Assembly (NCBI GenBank): GCA_964035015.1
Contig: OZ036007.1
Coordinates: 13,583,641-13,647,640 of the forward strand
Reading direction: 5' to 3'
Length of the DNA stretch: 64,000 nucleotides
Origin: Corallium rubrum
Taxonomy: Eukaryota; Cnidaria; Anthozoa; Scleralcyonacea; Coralliidae
The position numbers and the translations under genes are program-made. The notes under the pieces are model-generated. The model was not told where the DNA came from, did no database searches, and worked only from the letters and a program-made list of their open reading frames with translations. Numbering within the stretch: position 1 is the stretch's first letter; the number at the start of each line of letters is the position of its first letter. Positions 33,145 through 42,496 of this stretch are shown here, piece after piece.

Positions 33145-35291
33145 GTAAGTAAATGGCACTAAAACAATCTGAATAACGGGACTGTTTTTCTAAGTTAATC
33201 ATTAGAAATAAACTCTCTCTTGCAATTATAAGGTTGGCGTTTTTTGAGCATACAACTTGCTTAATTTAAGGTGTGCTATTATTTTTGTATTGTATTGTAT
33301 TGTATTGTATTGTATTGTATTGTATTGTATTGTATTGTATTGTATTGTATTGTATTGTATTGTATTATATTGTATTACATTGCATTGCAATGTATATTGT
33401 ATTGTATTGTATTGTATTGTATTGTATTGTATTGTATTGTATTGTATTGTATTGTATTGCATTGCATTGCATTGCATTGTATTGTATTGTATATTGTATT
33501 GCATTGTATTGTGTTGCATTGCATTGCATTGTATATTGTATTGTATTGTATTGTATTGTATTGTATTGTATTGTATTGTATTGTATTGTATTGTATTGTA
33601 TTGTATTGTATTGTATTGCATTGCATTGCATTGCATTGTATTGCATTGCATTGTATTGTATATTGTATTGCATTGTATTGTGTTGCATTGCATTGCATTG
33701 CATTGTATATTGTATTGTATTGTATTGTATTGTATTGTATTGTATTGTATTGTATTGTATTGTATTGTATTGTATTGTATTGTATTGTATTGTATTGTAT
33801 TGTATTGTATTGTATTATTGTATTGTATTGTATTGTATTGTATTGTATCGTATTGTATTGTATTGTATTGTATTGTATTGCATTGCATTATATATTGTAC
33901 CGTATTGGATATTGTACTGTATTACATTGCATTGCATTGCATTGTATATTGTATTGTATTGTATATTGTACTGTATTACATTGCATTGCATTGTATATTG
34001 TATTGTATTGTATATTGCACTGTATTACATTGCATTGCATTGCATTGCATTGTATATTGTATTGTATTGTATATTGTACTGTATTACATTGCATTGTATA
34101 TTGTATTGTATTGTATTGTATTGTATTGTATATTGTACTGTATTACATTGCATTGTATTGCATTGTATATTGTATTGTATATTGTATTGTATTATTGTAT
34201 AGTATTGCATTGCATTGCATTGCATTGCATTGTATATTGCATTGTATATTGCATTGTATATTGCATTGTATTGCATTGCATTGCATTGCATTGCAATGCA
34301 TTACATTGCATTACATTGCATTGCATTGCATTGCATCGCATTGCATCGCATTGCATCGCATTGCATCGCATTGCATCGCATTGCATCGCATTGCATCGCA
34401 TTGCATCGCATTGCATCGCATTGCATCGCATTGCATCGCATTGCATCGCATTGCATCGCATTGCAGTGTACTGCACTTGTATTGTATTGCATTGCATTGC
34501 ATTGCATTGCATTGCATTGCATTGCATTGCATTGCATTGCATTGCATTGCATTGCATTGCATTGCATTGCATTGCATTGCATTGCATTGCATTGCATTGC
34601 ATTGCATTGCATTGCATTGCATTGCATTGTATTGTATTGTATTGTATATTGTACTGTAGTACATACAGTGCAGTGCAGTGCAGTGCAATTGATTGGAATA
34701 GATTGGAATGGATTGAATTGGATTACTGTTGTGTTGTGTTGTGTTGTGCTGTGCTGTGCTGTGCTGTGCTGTGCTGTGCTGTGCTGTGCTGTGCTGTGCT
34801 GTGCTGTGCTGTGCTGTGCTGTGTTGTGTTGTGTTGTGTTGTGTTGTGTTGTGTTGTGTTGTGTTGCATTGTATTCGGCAAAGTAGTATTGGTAATTCCC
34901 TGTGTGAAACAGATAATTATAGTTACTCTTTTACTCTATATTTCGTTACTTAGGTTCGGCATTAAGATGTTATTATTGCATGCCATCATGCCTTGCGGAA
35001 CCGACCACCTGTGCTTACGCCAACGAGACTTACTGTCTGAGCATGCGCAGTCGGCCTGCAAGAAGCTCGGAGAATGTTTTCATTAAATCATGCGCCAACC
35101 AGGACATGTGTCGGGCGGCGCATCACGCCTGCGAAGATCTGAAGAAAAACGCCACCGAGTGTCATGCTCTTTGCTGTGAGAAGAATTTGTGTAATTTGCA
35201 CCATGACCCGTCTAATGCTGTGACCAACTCGTTACCAGTCTTTCTCACCGTGCTGGCCTTATTGCTACATCTGAGCGATTGGTTCTCGTAG
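33093..35291 (+). CDS. Ly6/uPAR three-finger GPI-anchored protein, copy 1
   Basis: Two coding exons, 33093-33144 and 34954-35291, join in phase 1 across a GT-AG intron to give 129 residues. Exon 1 encodes a signal peptide (MMILPSQVLLSFSLVTLG). Exon 2 opens with SALRCYYC, the usual mature N-terminus of Ly6/uPAR domains. It contains 12 cysteines and ends the domain with CCEKNLCN, the CC-x3-x-CN signature. NET and NAT are potential N-glycosylation sites. The hydrophobic end (SLPVFLTVLALLLHL) after a small-residue stretch fits a GPI-attachment signal. Family members are extracellular, membrane-tethered binding or modulatory proteins; the partner cannot be told from sequence. Length is typical of a single-domain Ly6. 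Translation from the in-exon ATG at 34980 would lose the signal peptide and first two cysteines, so the spliced start is preferred. The intron is almost wholly a pentanucleotide array. No clear AATAAA lies close downstream. Confidence 0.85.
33285..34874 (+). repeat. Variegated pentanucleotide array filling the Ly6 intron (copy 1)
   Basis: TTGTA units dominate to about 33890, then mixed TTGTA/TTGCA/TACTG with TATATTG slips to about 34340. A decamer TTGCATCGCA zone covers 34336-34465 and a pure TTGCA zone about 34490-34630. Next comes a non-array spacer (GATTGGAATAGATTGGAATG within about 34670-34730), and finally CTGTG and TTGTG units. No stop codon occurs in a TTGTA/TTGCA array in several frames on either strand, which explains the huge false ORFs here. 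Confidence 0.95.
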
Positions 35292-35957
35292 ATTTTGCGA
35301 CACTTTTTTGTATAATAGAAGGCTTTCTCCGATGGCTGTGAAGCATAATTGATATATAGAGTACAGTTTAGCGGATCAAATATGGATTGTTTTCACTCAA
35401 TGCCCTGGCCTGGTTTCCTCGTTGGTATCAAATTTGCAATAGATTTGCACGCTTGGCAAACAGCATGCATGCAAAACTAGTTATATTGCACAAATTTGCT
35501 ACTGTGCAAATTTAGTACTAAATTTGCAAAGAAGCAATTTTGTGCAAATTTATAACTAAGAGGACGATTAAATGGAGATTTTCAGCCCGGGCTGGAATTT
35601 TAGCCCGGTTAGGAGGGCTGAGTTATTTTACTGCAGTCAATTATTTTCAATATTTTAACAATATACGCAAGGCAGAATTAACGTGCCAATATATAAATAA
35701 CTTATACCTTGCCTGGACTACGACGGATTGTAATATATAATATAAATTAATAATAGACGTTCAGTGATGCCATAAAAACTGTTTAAGTGACTTGAACATA
35801 ATAATCATTATCAAAATACGCCAGAACCCACCATTTGAAATCAGTGTTTGATATACAAATGGACAAAAAAAATCTTTCCCTAAAATGCGTAAAATGGCGT
35901 TTCAGAGGTTCCAGATTTCAAAAAATTTTCGTCCCCCCCCTGTATATAGGGTAGGTT
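35292..35957. other. Ly6 downstream region (copy 1)
   Basis: Probable 3'UTR and flank. It contains AAATTTGCA-rich sequence at 35430-35560 with several direct and inverted TTTGCACA/TGTGCAAA words, and a short ORF at 35540-35740 that is conserved only through the duplication. A C-run precedes the next foldback element. Confidence 0.5.
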
Positions 35958-36210
35958 AAGGTCTTCGTTAAGGTTTGCAGGGTCATTTCGATAAAGCGCT
36001 CTCAATTCGTCAGAATTTATGCCAGAAAAATAAAATAGATATCGTTAGAAAGCTTTTAATTTGTAGAATACAATGTTGTCTTTGATTTTGCGATAAACAC
36101 AAACCAATAATCTGCAGTTTAATTCCGAGATACGTTTCCAGCAAAACGGTGTCAGCGTTTTTTGCCTGATATGTTGAGTAAGAATATGTTCCCAGCAAGA
36201 ACCACCTTCA

Positions 36211-36895
36211 GTTTCTCTTCCGTATATCCGACCAGCATCTCACAAGATTGAGAGGATTCTAAATCGTGCTGGTATGAAGGTATTTCACACTAGTCAACAC
36301 AAATTGTTCAAGGTACTTTTCACACATAAAGATGAAGTGGATAGCTTATCTAAGCCTGGAGTGTATCGCATTCCTTAGAGAGAAGATAGAATAATTTTAT
36401 TTAACCACGCTTACATCATCAGCAAAAGCTGGTTTCCATGACGGGCGTGTATAAGAACATGAACAAAATTATATTATTTACAAATCAAGAGTTAAGTTAC
36501 TAAGTAGTAAGTATAAGAGTAATTTAAATATTTACATGAGTATGTAAATTAGTATAATTAGTGGGAAACATAAGTAGCGATTTTTCGTTGAAAACATGGA
36601 AGAGATTTACTCTCTCTTATGTATGGCTTGGTATACATCGGAGAAACGGGAAGGAATCTCTCAACTCGCCTGAAGGAACACAAGACATGTTGCATAAAAG
36701 TCTGCTGTTGCCAAACACGCTTGGAAGTATGACCATCGTGTTAAGTGGGAAGAGTCATCACTCTTAGCCAGCGACAAGCAATACTTCACGCGAAGAACAA
36801 GAGAATCAATTGAGATTGCAAAACATCACACTATTTCTCAGGAGGGACAGCCATTGAATAGCACGTGGCGTGCCCTATTCGGAGAACTTTCTTGA
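36211..36895 (+). pseudogene. Penelope GIY-YIG endonuclease relic
   Basis: Three frame-separated pieces are readable. Piece 1 (36211-36375) reads SLPYIRPASHKIERIL and ends in KPGVYRIP, the conserved linker of Penelope proteins. Piece 2 (from 36616) reads YGLVYIGETGRNLSTRLKEH, the GIY-YIG nuclease core with its catalytic Arg. Piece 3 (to the stop at 36893-36895) starts AVAKHAWKYDHRVKWEE and ends in STWRALFGELS. About 230 bp of foreign AT-rich sequence (36378-36610) separates pieces 1 and 2, and a frameshift near 36705 separates 2 and 3. In intact elements this domain cuts target DNA for retrotransposition. It is dead here. Confidence 0.85.
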
Positions 36896-37008
36896 TTTTG
36901 TTTTCTAATTAATAATATTAACGTGATACGCCATTGTATTCTTACGTGATTTAATTGATCAGTTGCTTAGTTTATAAATGACGTGAGCCAACAACTTGTT
37001 GTCATTGC

Positions 37009-37036
37009 TCTGATGAAGGCCTGAGTCAACAGGCCG
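37009..37036 (+). ncRNA. Hammerhead-core-like motif at Penelope 3' region
   Basis: CTGATGAAGGCCTGAGTC, a 5-bp stem (GGCCT/AGGCC), then GAAAGC: the order CUGAUGA - stem II - GAAA matches the hammerhead core. There is one extra A after CUGAUGA compared with the textbook core, and I could not verify stems I and III. Penelope-like elements are known to carry hammerhead motifs, which supports the assignment. Activity is unproven. Confidence 0.4.
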
Positions 37037-38351
37037 AAAGCTTAGCAAAGAAATATTTTACGTGGTGTTTCCACAAAACTTACTTATATGTTGAGTTTTG
37101 CTGATTTTATTGACGACCAAAGTTGAAAATGCTGTTTTTCGACCAACATTCGGACAAAATAAGTCATAAAATCGAAACTAAGGAGTAAATAAAAAACACT
37201 GACACCGTTTTGCTCGAACTGAATGGAACTGCGAAAACCTTTTGAACAAAATGAAACGCTTTATATATTCTTAAGTCGCCCTGAGTGAAGCCCTCTGGTT
37301 TTACTTGAAAAATTCACAACTATTATTGGTTTGTGTTTATCGCAAAATCAAAGAAAACATTGTATTCTATAAATTAATAGCTTTCTAACGATATCTATTT
37401 TATTTTTGCGGCATAAATTCTGACTAATTGAGAGCTCTTTACCGAAATGAGCCTGCAAACCTTAACGATCGAAGACCTTAAATCTGTTGCTGTTCACCGT
37501 ACGGCGGTTAAAACGGCAAGTTAAGTTTTACAATTTAAAGAAGTCACGGTTAACTGCATGACTATTATAGTTGATATTTGAAGCTAGTTTAATGACTTCC
37601 AAAACTCCCCAGTACTGCTAAAATGATTGTAGTGTCCGTAGATATAGGCTGGTCTTGAAGCGTGTGTTATAGACATGCAAGTGCTGTATTAGCATCTAAA
37701 GCTTGTTCAACGTTTCCGACGGCGATTTGTCCTATACTAAAGTGTGGCGAGAGTCTCTTGAGCAGAACAAGGATTTCGCGTCCGAGGTTATCTCGACAAA
37801 CATCAGTATCTTGAGAGAAAAGTAAGAGATATATTATAATTGTGCTCGAGTGTTGTGTTTGTAATAAGAGCTGCTAGCAAGCCCGGTAGCTTTGTCTAAT
37901 TTCTTTGCTAGAATTAAAGCTTGCAAGTTGTAATATTTGAGATGATTATCAGATTATCATCAACGAAAGTGACATAAAGCAACGAATTTCGAAAAGTCTG
38001 TATGCCGAGTTAGCTGGGGGAAAGTGTTTATATTCAGTATATGGAGAACTGTTGATCTCGCCTTGCTGAGATCCCGGCTGCCAGTGCCGAGTTCTTGCCA
38101 GGGCGAGTTACCACCTAGTCACCACTCCCTAACTTTATTTATGCTATAGATAACCGCATCCGAGTTACATCTAAACTGTTCTCCCAAGAAGTCGAGTAAG
38201 GGAAGCTTGTGTAAACTAGACTAACTTTATTTATGCTGGATAACCCTAGCTATCAGTCATATCTAAACTGTTCTCCCTTAGAGGTCTAGTAAGAGGAGCG
38301 TGTGTAAACTAAACTAACTTTATTTATCACCTAGATAACCCTATCATTCAT

Positions 38352-38637
38352 TAATTTATTATTGAGTCGGTTTTCTTTGATGTACCGCGGGCTGTATATA
38401 GCATACAGCCCTTGAATACTAATTAGATAAGATATGAAGAAAAAAACTAGGAAAATCTTTGTACAAGGTAGAAAAAAAGACAAAACTTTGTTGGAAAACC
38501 TCCTCAATAATAAATTAAGTCAGATAAATCCCTCGAACGTCGGGCTGTATGCGATATACAGCCCTCGGACGCTTCGCGTCCTCGGGGCTGTATATAGCAT
38601 ACAGCCCTCGTTCTCGGGCTTTATCTCTTACTAATGA
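38352..38637. mobile_element. Palindrome-rich insertion
   Basis: GGGCTGTATATAGCATACAGCCC-type palindromes occur at about 38389-38411 and 38584-38607, and GGGCTGTATGCGATATACAG at 38541. The segment is absent from the paralogous site near 23293. The ORF at 38434-38634 is inside it. Confidence 0.5.
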
Positions 38638-38744
38638 TATCTAAACTGTTCTCCCTAGAGGTCCAATATAAGGACCATCCATTCCTCATTGGTCCATACT
38701 TACTATTACAGCGGTAAACTAAAATGTCTAAACTAACTTTATTT

Positions 38745-39257
38745 ACCATATTTGCCACCCTCAACCTAAATTGTAGCTCATTGTTAACCGCTTTGTTGTT
38801 CGCCGCGTCTCCAGACAATATAATTCTAGGGACTATGCTGGTACTCAGGGTTTCCTCATACATATGTACAGGGGCGTAGGAAGCTTGATAAACTTACTGG
38901 GGGCCGACTCGGGCCGACTCCCACGAGGCGCCACCATGGTTGGCGCCGATCGGTAAAATTTTGAAAATTTGGAGTCTCTGGATCGTCGGAAATGGCATTT
39001 TAAGGGTCTCCTCTATCTCTTTCATTAGGCCCTTTCATTAATTCTTTCATTATAATTTGCGAGTCTCTTGCTATCCGTGAGTCAGGATGGATTATTATTA
39101 TTAATTGGCCGATCAGCGCAATCGAAGTCGCACTTATAATGCAATTTTCTTAAATTCAATTTTTTTTTTTGGGGGGGGGGGGAAGCTATTCCGGCCCCCC
39201 TTTATAAAATATTGGAGAGCCGCCCCCCCCGGGCCCCCAGTTCCTACGCCCCTGTAC

Positions 39258-39301
<44 letters not shown>

Positions 39302-39382
39302 TTAGTCTTTCCGACTGGATCAATAAACCATCGTTTTGGACCTCTGTTAGCTACAATTTAGGTTGAGGGTGGCAAATATGGT
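38745..39382. repeat. Segment between 34-bp perfect IRs, inverted relative to copy 1
   Basis: ACCATATTTGCCACCCTCAA.. at 38745-38778 has an exact inverted copy at 39349-39382. Interior landmarks (the GACTGGATCAATAAACCATC strand at 39313 and GGTACTCAGGGTTTCCTC at 38840) are in the opposite orientation and order from copy 1 (about 23440-23480 and 24760-24780). Confidence 0.75.
38869..39254. mobile_element. hAT-like MITE
   Basis: CAGGGGCGTAGGAA at 38869 and its exact complement TTCCTACGCCCCTG ending at 39254. TACATATGTA abuts both ends, either as a target duplication or as a palindromic extension of the TIR. Inside is a G-run/C-run region. A (TA)n run follows at 39260-39298. Confidence 0.65.
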
Positions 39383-40221
39383 GCACAATCTTTTGTTTTC
39401 CGTTCATTAATATTTATAAAGCAACGCTGCGATTGGTTGATTGCTTCATTATACCAAAAATACAATGTGTTCAGCAAGCGTTAAGGTGAAATAAGGTGCA
39501 CAAACGTGAACAAAAACCTAGAACAAAGACTTTGGCCGCGTTTCCAGACAATTTATTTCTAGGGACTATGGTTTTCAGTAGTGTTCTGGAACTGGAAGCA
39601 CTCTTCTCACATGCGGCCAAGATGAAATCATAATCAGTGATAACTGCACGTGCGTTAACCACTCAATGGTGGACGTATACGTTCGCAGTTCGTAAACCTG
39701 TTAATTGTTACCTTTAACATCAATTGCCATTTTTTCCTGCAAAGCTCCGTACTTGGGCATATATTTTTAGTGCGCAGTTACGGTGGTATTGCAAATCGCA
39801 TTAGAAGCGTTCGATAATTAACTTGCTAATATAGGATCGATTAACCCATTGACATTGCTAGCTAAGCTTCTGTCTACTTGCATAAAAATAATCCGATGAG
39901 AAGCGCGACAAAGTAACGCCAGATAGTTTTACTCTAGACGATTTATACTTGTCAAGGGAAGTATCCTCAGACATCCTAGACATGCAGCAGTGGGTTAACA
40001 AGTAATAACCCATTCCTGCATGCCATGCAGTCGGCCAAGAACGGCCTCTTTATTGTTTATTATTATTGTATATTATCCCTAATGCCAGACTGTTTTACTC
40101 GCCGAAGGGAGAACCCTCGGACATCTTTAGGGCGAGACAGGGTTAAGCCTTGCGGAGGCGTGCACGTTAGCACAGGAGAGCCGGAACCAACTACTCTGCG
40201 CCCATGAGTTTTAAACCCCAT

Positions 40222-40476
40222 GCAAGCAATATGTTTTTCTCTCACAGCAACTAAAATATACATTTTCAACTGATTCCATTTAATAATAGCAAAGATATAT
40301 AACTTTTCCGAGTAAGTCATTACGCACGTTGTGATGTCACTGGTTAGTTTCACATATCAAACAAACTGAAATATCTCAACAACGAAGCAAGGAAACAAAA
40401 AACAGCAAAAGGTGTTACTTTGTCATTCAAAAGTACTTTCAAATAAGACAAACTTAATTTTCATTTCATAAGCACT
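40222..40476. mobile_element. TTAA-family MITE, left-truncated
   Basis: The right half matches 25740-25948 and ends ..CATAAGCACT before TTAA (40477-40480). The left arm is deleted, joining directly to the SINE-like head. Confidence 0.65.
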
Positions 40477-40720
40477 TTAACATCAGACCTTCGTGATGAA
40501 ATGCAAAAACGCTAACGCCTAAGAGCACACGTCATCCCAAGCTTTCCCCATACTCAAAAGTATATGACGTTCTCACTATTTATTACTTATAATAATAACT
40601 AGCAAGACTGACCACAAGTTAGTTTTTACAAATGATGATGACATTCACTGTATGTGACGACCTGCATGTGTTCGAAACCGAAAAACCTATTTCCAAATCA
40701 CAGATCTAACAGATTACGTT

Positions 40721-41099
40721 CATAGTTGATAGAGGGAGATACTTAGGAAACTTCATAAAATTCATATTTCTAGGTTTTTGTGTACCTTGTGCACGGTCAC
40801 GGTTGAAAATTATATTGTTTTACCTTTGCAAACTGACAGCAGTGTAAAAGAGATTGGGCACTACGTGTTTGTTTTGGCTTCTGGTTCGAAGTATTCCAGT
40901 ACTTATAATGACATAATGACATATTTCGAGCCGTGCTTCCATGCAATAGAAAAGGTTTGTGTTCAGTCGTTTGTCCATATCAAATGAGCTTTAAAAAACT
41001 TTGTCCACGGTCAAACCCCATTCAACCTCCAAGTGGGTTCTTTGTTCAATCTATTTTAAGTTTGCCGGGTTTCCTAACCATCTCCCCCTATCAACTATG
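40721..41099. mobile_element. CATAG-type MITE (copy in X')
   Basis: Paralogue of 26193-26570 with the same inverted ends. Confidence 0.65.
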
Positions 41100-41226
41100 G
41101 ATTAATTAATAGTCATAACGAAAAAATTTTCTTCTTAAAATTTTCATACCCATTCAGAATATCTCCCGCCGCTTAAAGTGCCTGTGAAGCGAAAGTGAAG
41201 TTTGTCTTCTTTGAAAGAATACTTAA

Positions 41227-41661
41227 AGTGCTTATAAACCCAAAGATAATATTACTGATATGGATTCTATTTAATGTGTATAGTTCAATACCAAAATATT
41301 ATTTGATTTGAACATTTATTATATTGAGGTTTGTATTTCCAAAATGGTACTAATGAAATGACGTCTATGTAGGCATCATTTGCATACAGCAGAAATATAT
41401 TACCCATTTCACATATTAATGGAATACTTGAATAGTATATTCTGTATTTTATCATTTTTTTATTAAAATTTTCAAACGGTTTATCATAAAAGAAAAAAAA
41501 ACGCACACAAAAATGCCTACATTGACGTCATCCTCATTACCATTTTGGTAATACAAACCTCAATATAATATGTTATTCAAGTCATAAAATATTTTAGCAT
41601 TCAACTATTCACGTTATATAGAATCCATATCAGTAATATCTTATTTCAGTTTATAGACACT
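41227..41661. mobile_element. TTAA-family MITE subfamily 2 (copy in X')
   Basis: Paralogue of 26698-27146, with TTAA at 41223-41226 and 41662-41665 and the same long inverted arms. Confidence 0.7.
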
Positions 41662-41885
41662 TTAACACCTGGGTTCTCAACACCAGCATAGTTGTTACTT
41701 GGATTTAGATCAAGATACTACGAGCTGATCTTGATCCTTGATCTGACCACCAAACCCTGCACCTATCACACCAAAAACGTTTGGTGGAATGAGGAATTTA
41801 TTGTATCTTGTTTCTTTGTAAATATACAAATTTAGTCAAAAGCTAACAGAAAACACTCCTGCTCGTGTTTTAAATAGTACTGTAA

Positions 41886-42440
41886 CTAAAGAAACAGTAT
41901 TGGCATATTGACATCAATGAGTCCCCGAAAGCTTTTCCTGACTTGAAAATACGATCCTCGGGGCGAAGAACCACACACACATTCTTGGTCAGGAATGTTG
42001 CCATAAACGTCAAAAAAATTTGTATCGATTTTAAAATGAATTGTGCTATTTTGAAATGACACGATTGTGACTCCTTCCTTGAACGATGAAATTGGCGTAC
42101 TTGGGGAAATAGACCAACCAGCCGGAATCTCAAATCCAGGCATCGGTAGCTCGTTTAAGCTGACAAACTTAAGGCTTTGTTGCAAATCCTGAACTGTCGA
42201 CGAGGGACACACACGCTTAGAGAATGCGATGCTGATGTACGTTTTCCCTTCGTTAGATTGCGAAGAGTGGCTAAAGGTCGGTCCGTGTTTGGGGGCTCCG
42301 GGGAAGTCTTGTTCTTCCAGGCCATTTTCTGGGTCTGATTTAATGAGGGTCAATTGTAGAGTGTATTGTAAGTTTTCTAGCCAATCTTCAACTCTTGACA
42401 TGATAGCTTTCACCTCGGGTGGATACTCTTCACCTGACAT
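41886..42440 (-). CDS. Hypothetical 184-residue ORF, copy 2
   Basis: Full-length, frame-intact paralogue of 27376-27930. A LINE inserted immediately upstream of the start codon, so the ATG (42438-42440) lies in its target duplication. The frame stays open upstream to 42557 through antisense LINE 5' sequence, adding 39 in-frame residues that include a hydrophobic KILLFLVLALRSSLG stretch. Any original promoter or upstream exon is now more than 12 kb away on the far side of the LINE and its nested insertions, so this copy is probably not expressed as before. Function is unknown. Confidence 0.35.
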   Translation of the reverse strand: MSGEEYPPEVKAIMSRVEDWLENLQYTLQLTLIKSDPENGLEEQDFPGAPKHGPTFSHSSQSNEGKTYISIAFSKRVCPSSTVQDLQQSLKFVSLNELPMPGFEIPAGWSISPSTPISSFKEGVTIVSFQNSTIHFKIDTNFFDVYGNIPDQECVCGSSPRGSYFQVRKSFRGLIDVNMPILFL

Positions 42441-42496
42441 ATTCTTTGATATATTGAGACCTGATGCGAAGCGGACGTGTCCGAGTGAGCTCCGCA

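Larger units (their letters stand above)
36180..37085 (+). mobile_element. 5'-truncated Penelope-like element, 11-bp TSD
   Basis: The insertion is flanked by ATATGTTGAGT at 36169-36179 and 37086-37096. The paralogous site in Y' (about 63797-63810, GGTATGTTGAGTTTTGCTG) is uninterrupted, confirming the boundaries. The content is the reverse-transcriptase/GIY-YIG linker, a GIY-YIG domain, and a 3' segment with a hammerhead-core-like motif. The reverse transcriptase core is missing through 5' truncation. Confidence 0.85.
27924..37290 (+). repeat. Segmental duplication block Y (copy 1), carries Ly6 gene
   Basis: Direct-orientation counterpart of 55028-64000. Similarity starts at CTGACATTCTTTTAGTGCAA, is patchy to about 28.95 kb, then appears almost letter-identical from about 29.04 kb to 35.3 kb (except the 760-bp element and simple-repeat lengths), and diverges again after 35.3 kb. 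Short ORFs at 29022-29303 and 29300-29605 are preserved only because the blocks are near-identical; they show no recognisable family. Confidence 0.9.
35958..37480. mobile_element. Foldback element with ~155-bp inverted arms
   Basis: The left arm 35958-36112 (AAGGTCTTCGTTAAGGTTTG ..) is mirrored at about 37325-37480. Landmarks such as GATAAACACAAACCAATAAT and AGATATCGTTAGAAAGCT are present inverted on the right. The interior carries CTGCAGTTTAATTCCGAGAT and a Penelope insertion (36180-37085). The Y' copy starts at about 62683 and runs off the window. Confidence 0.7.
37640..42440 (+). repeat. Segmental duplication block X' (copy 2)
   Basis: Direct repeat of 22015-27930, ending exactly where the LINE inserted (CTGACAT at 42434-42440). 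It has private changes: insertion 38352-38637, the inverted segment 38745-39382, hAT-like element 38869-39254, and deletion of the left half of the TTAA MITE at about 40222. Confidence 0.9.

Noticed and set aside
33257-35086. 609-, 462- and 309-codon plus-strand ORFs and matching minus-strand ORFs across the array
   Set aside because: They read the TTGTA/TTGCA repeat as CIVLY- or QYNTI-type peptides in all frames. They arise because the pentamer contains no stop codons, and the one that enters the Ly6 exon does so in the wrong frame.
34980-35291. Ly6 protein starting at the in-exon ATG
   Set aside because: It would lack the signal peptide and the first two conserved cysteines. The upstream exon with matching phase and consensus splice sites gives the complete family architecture.
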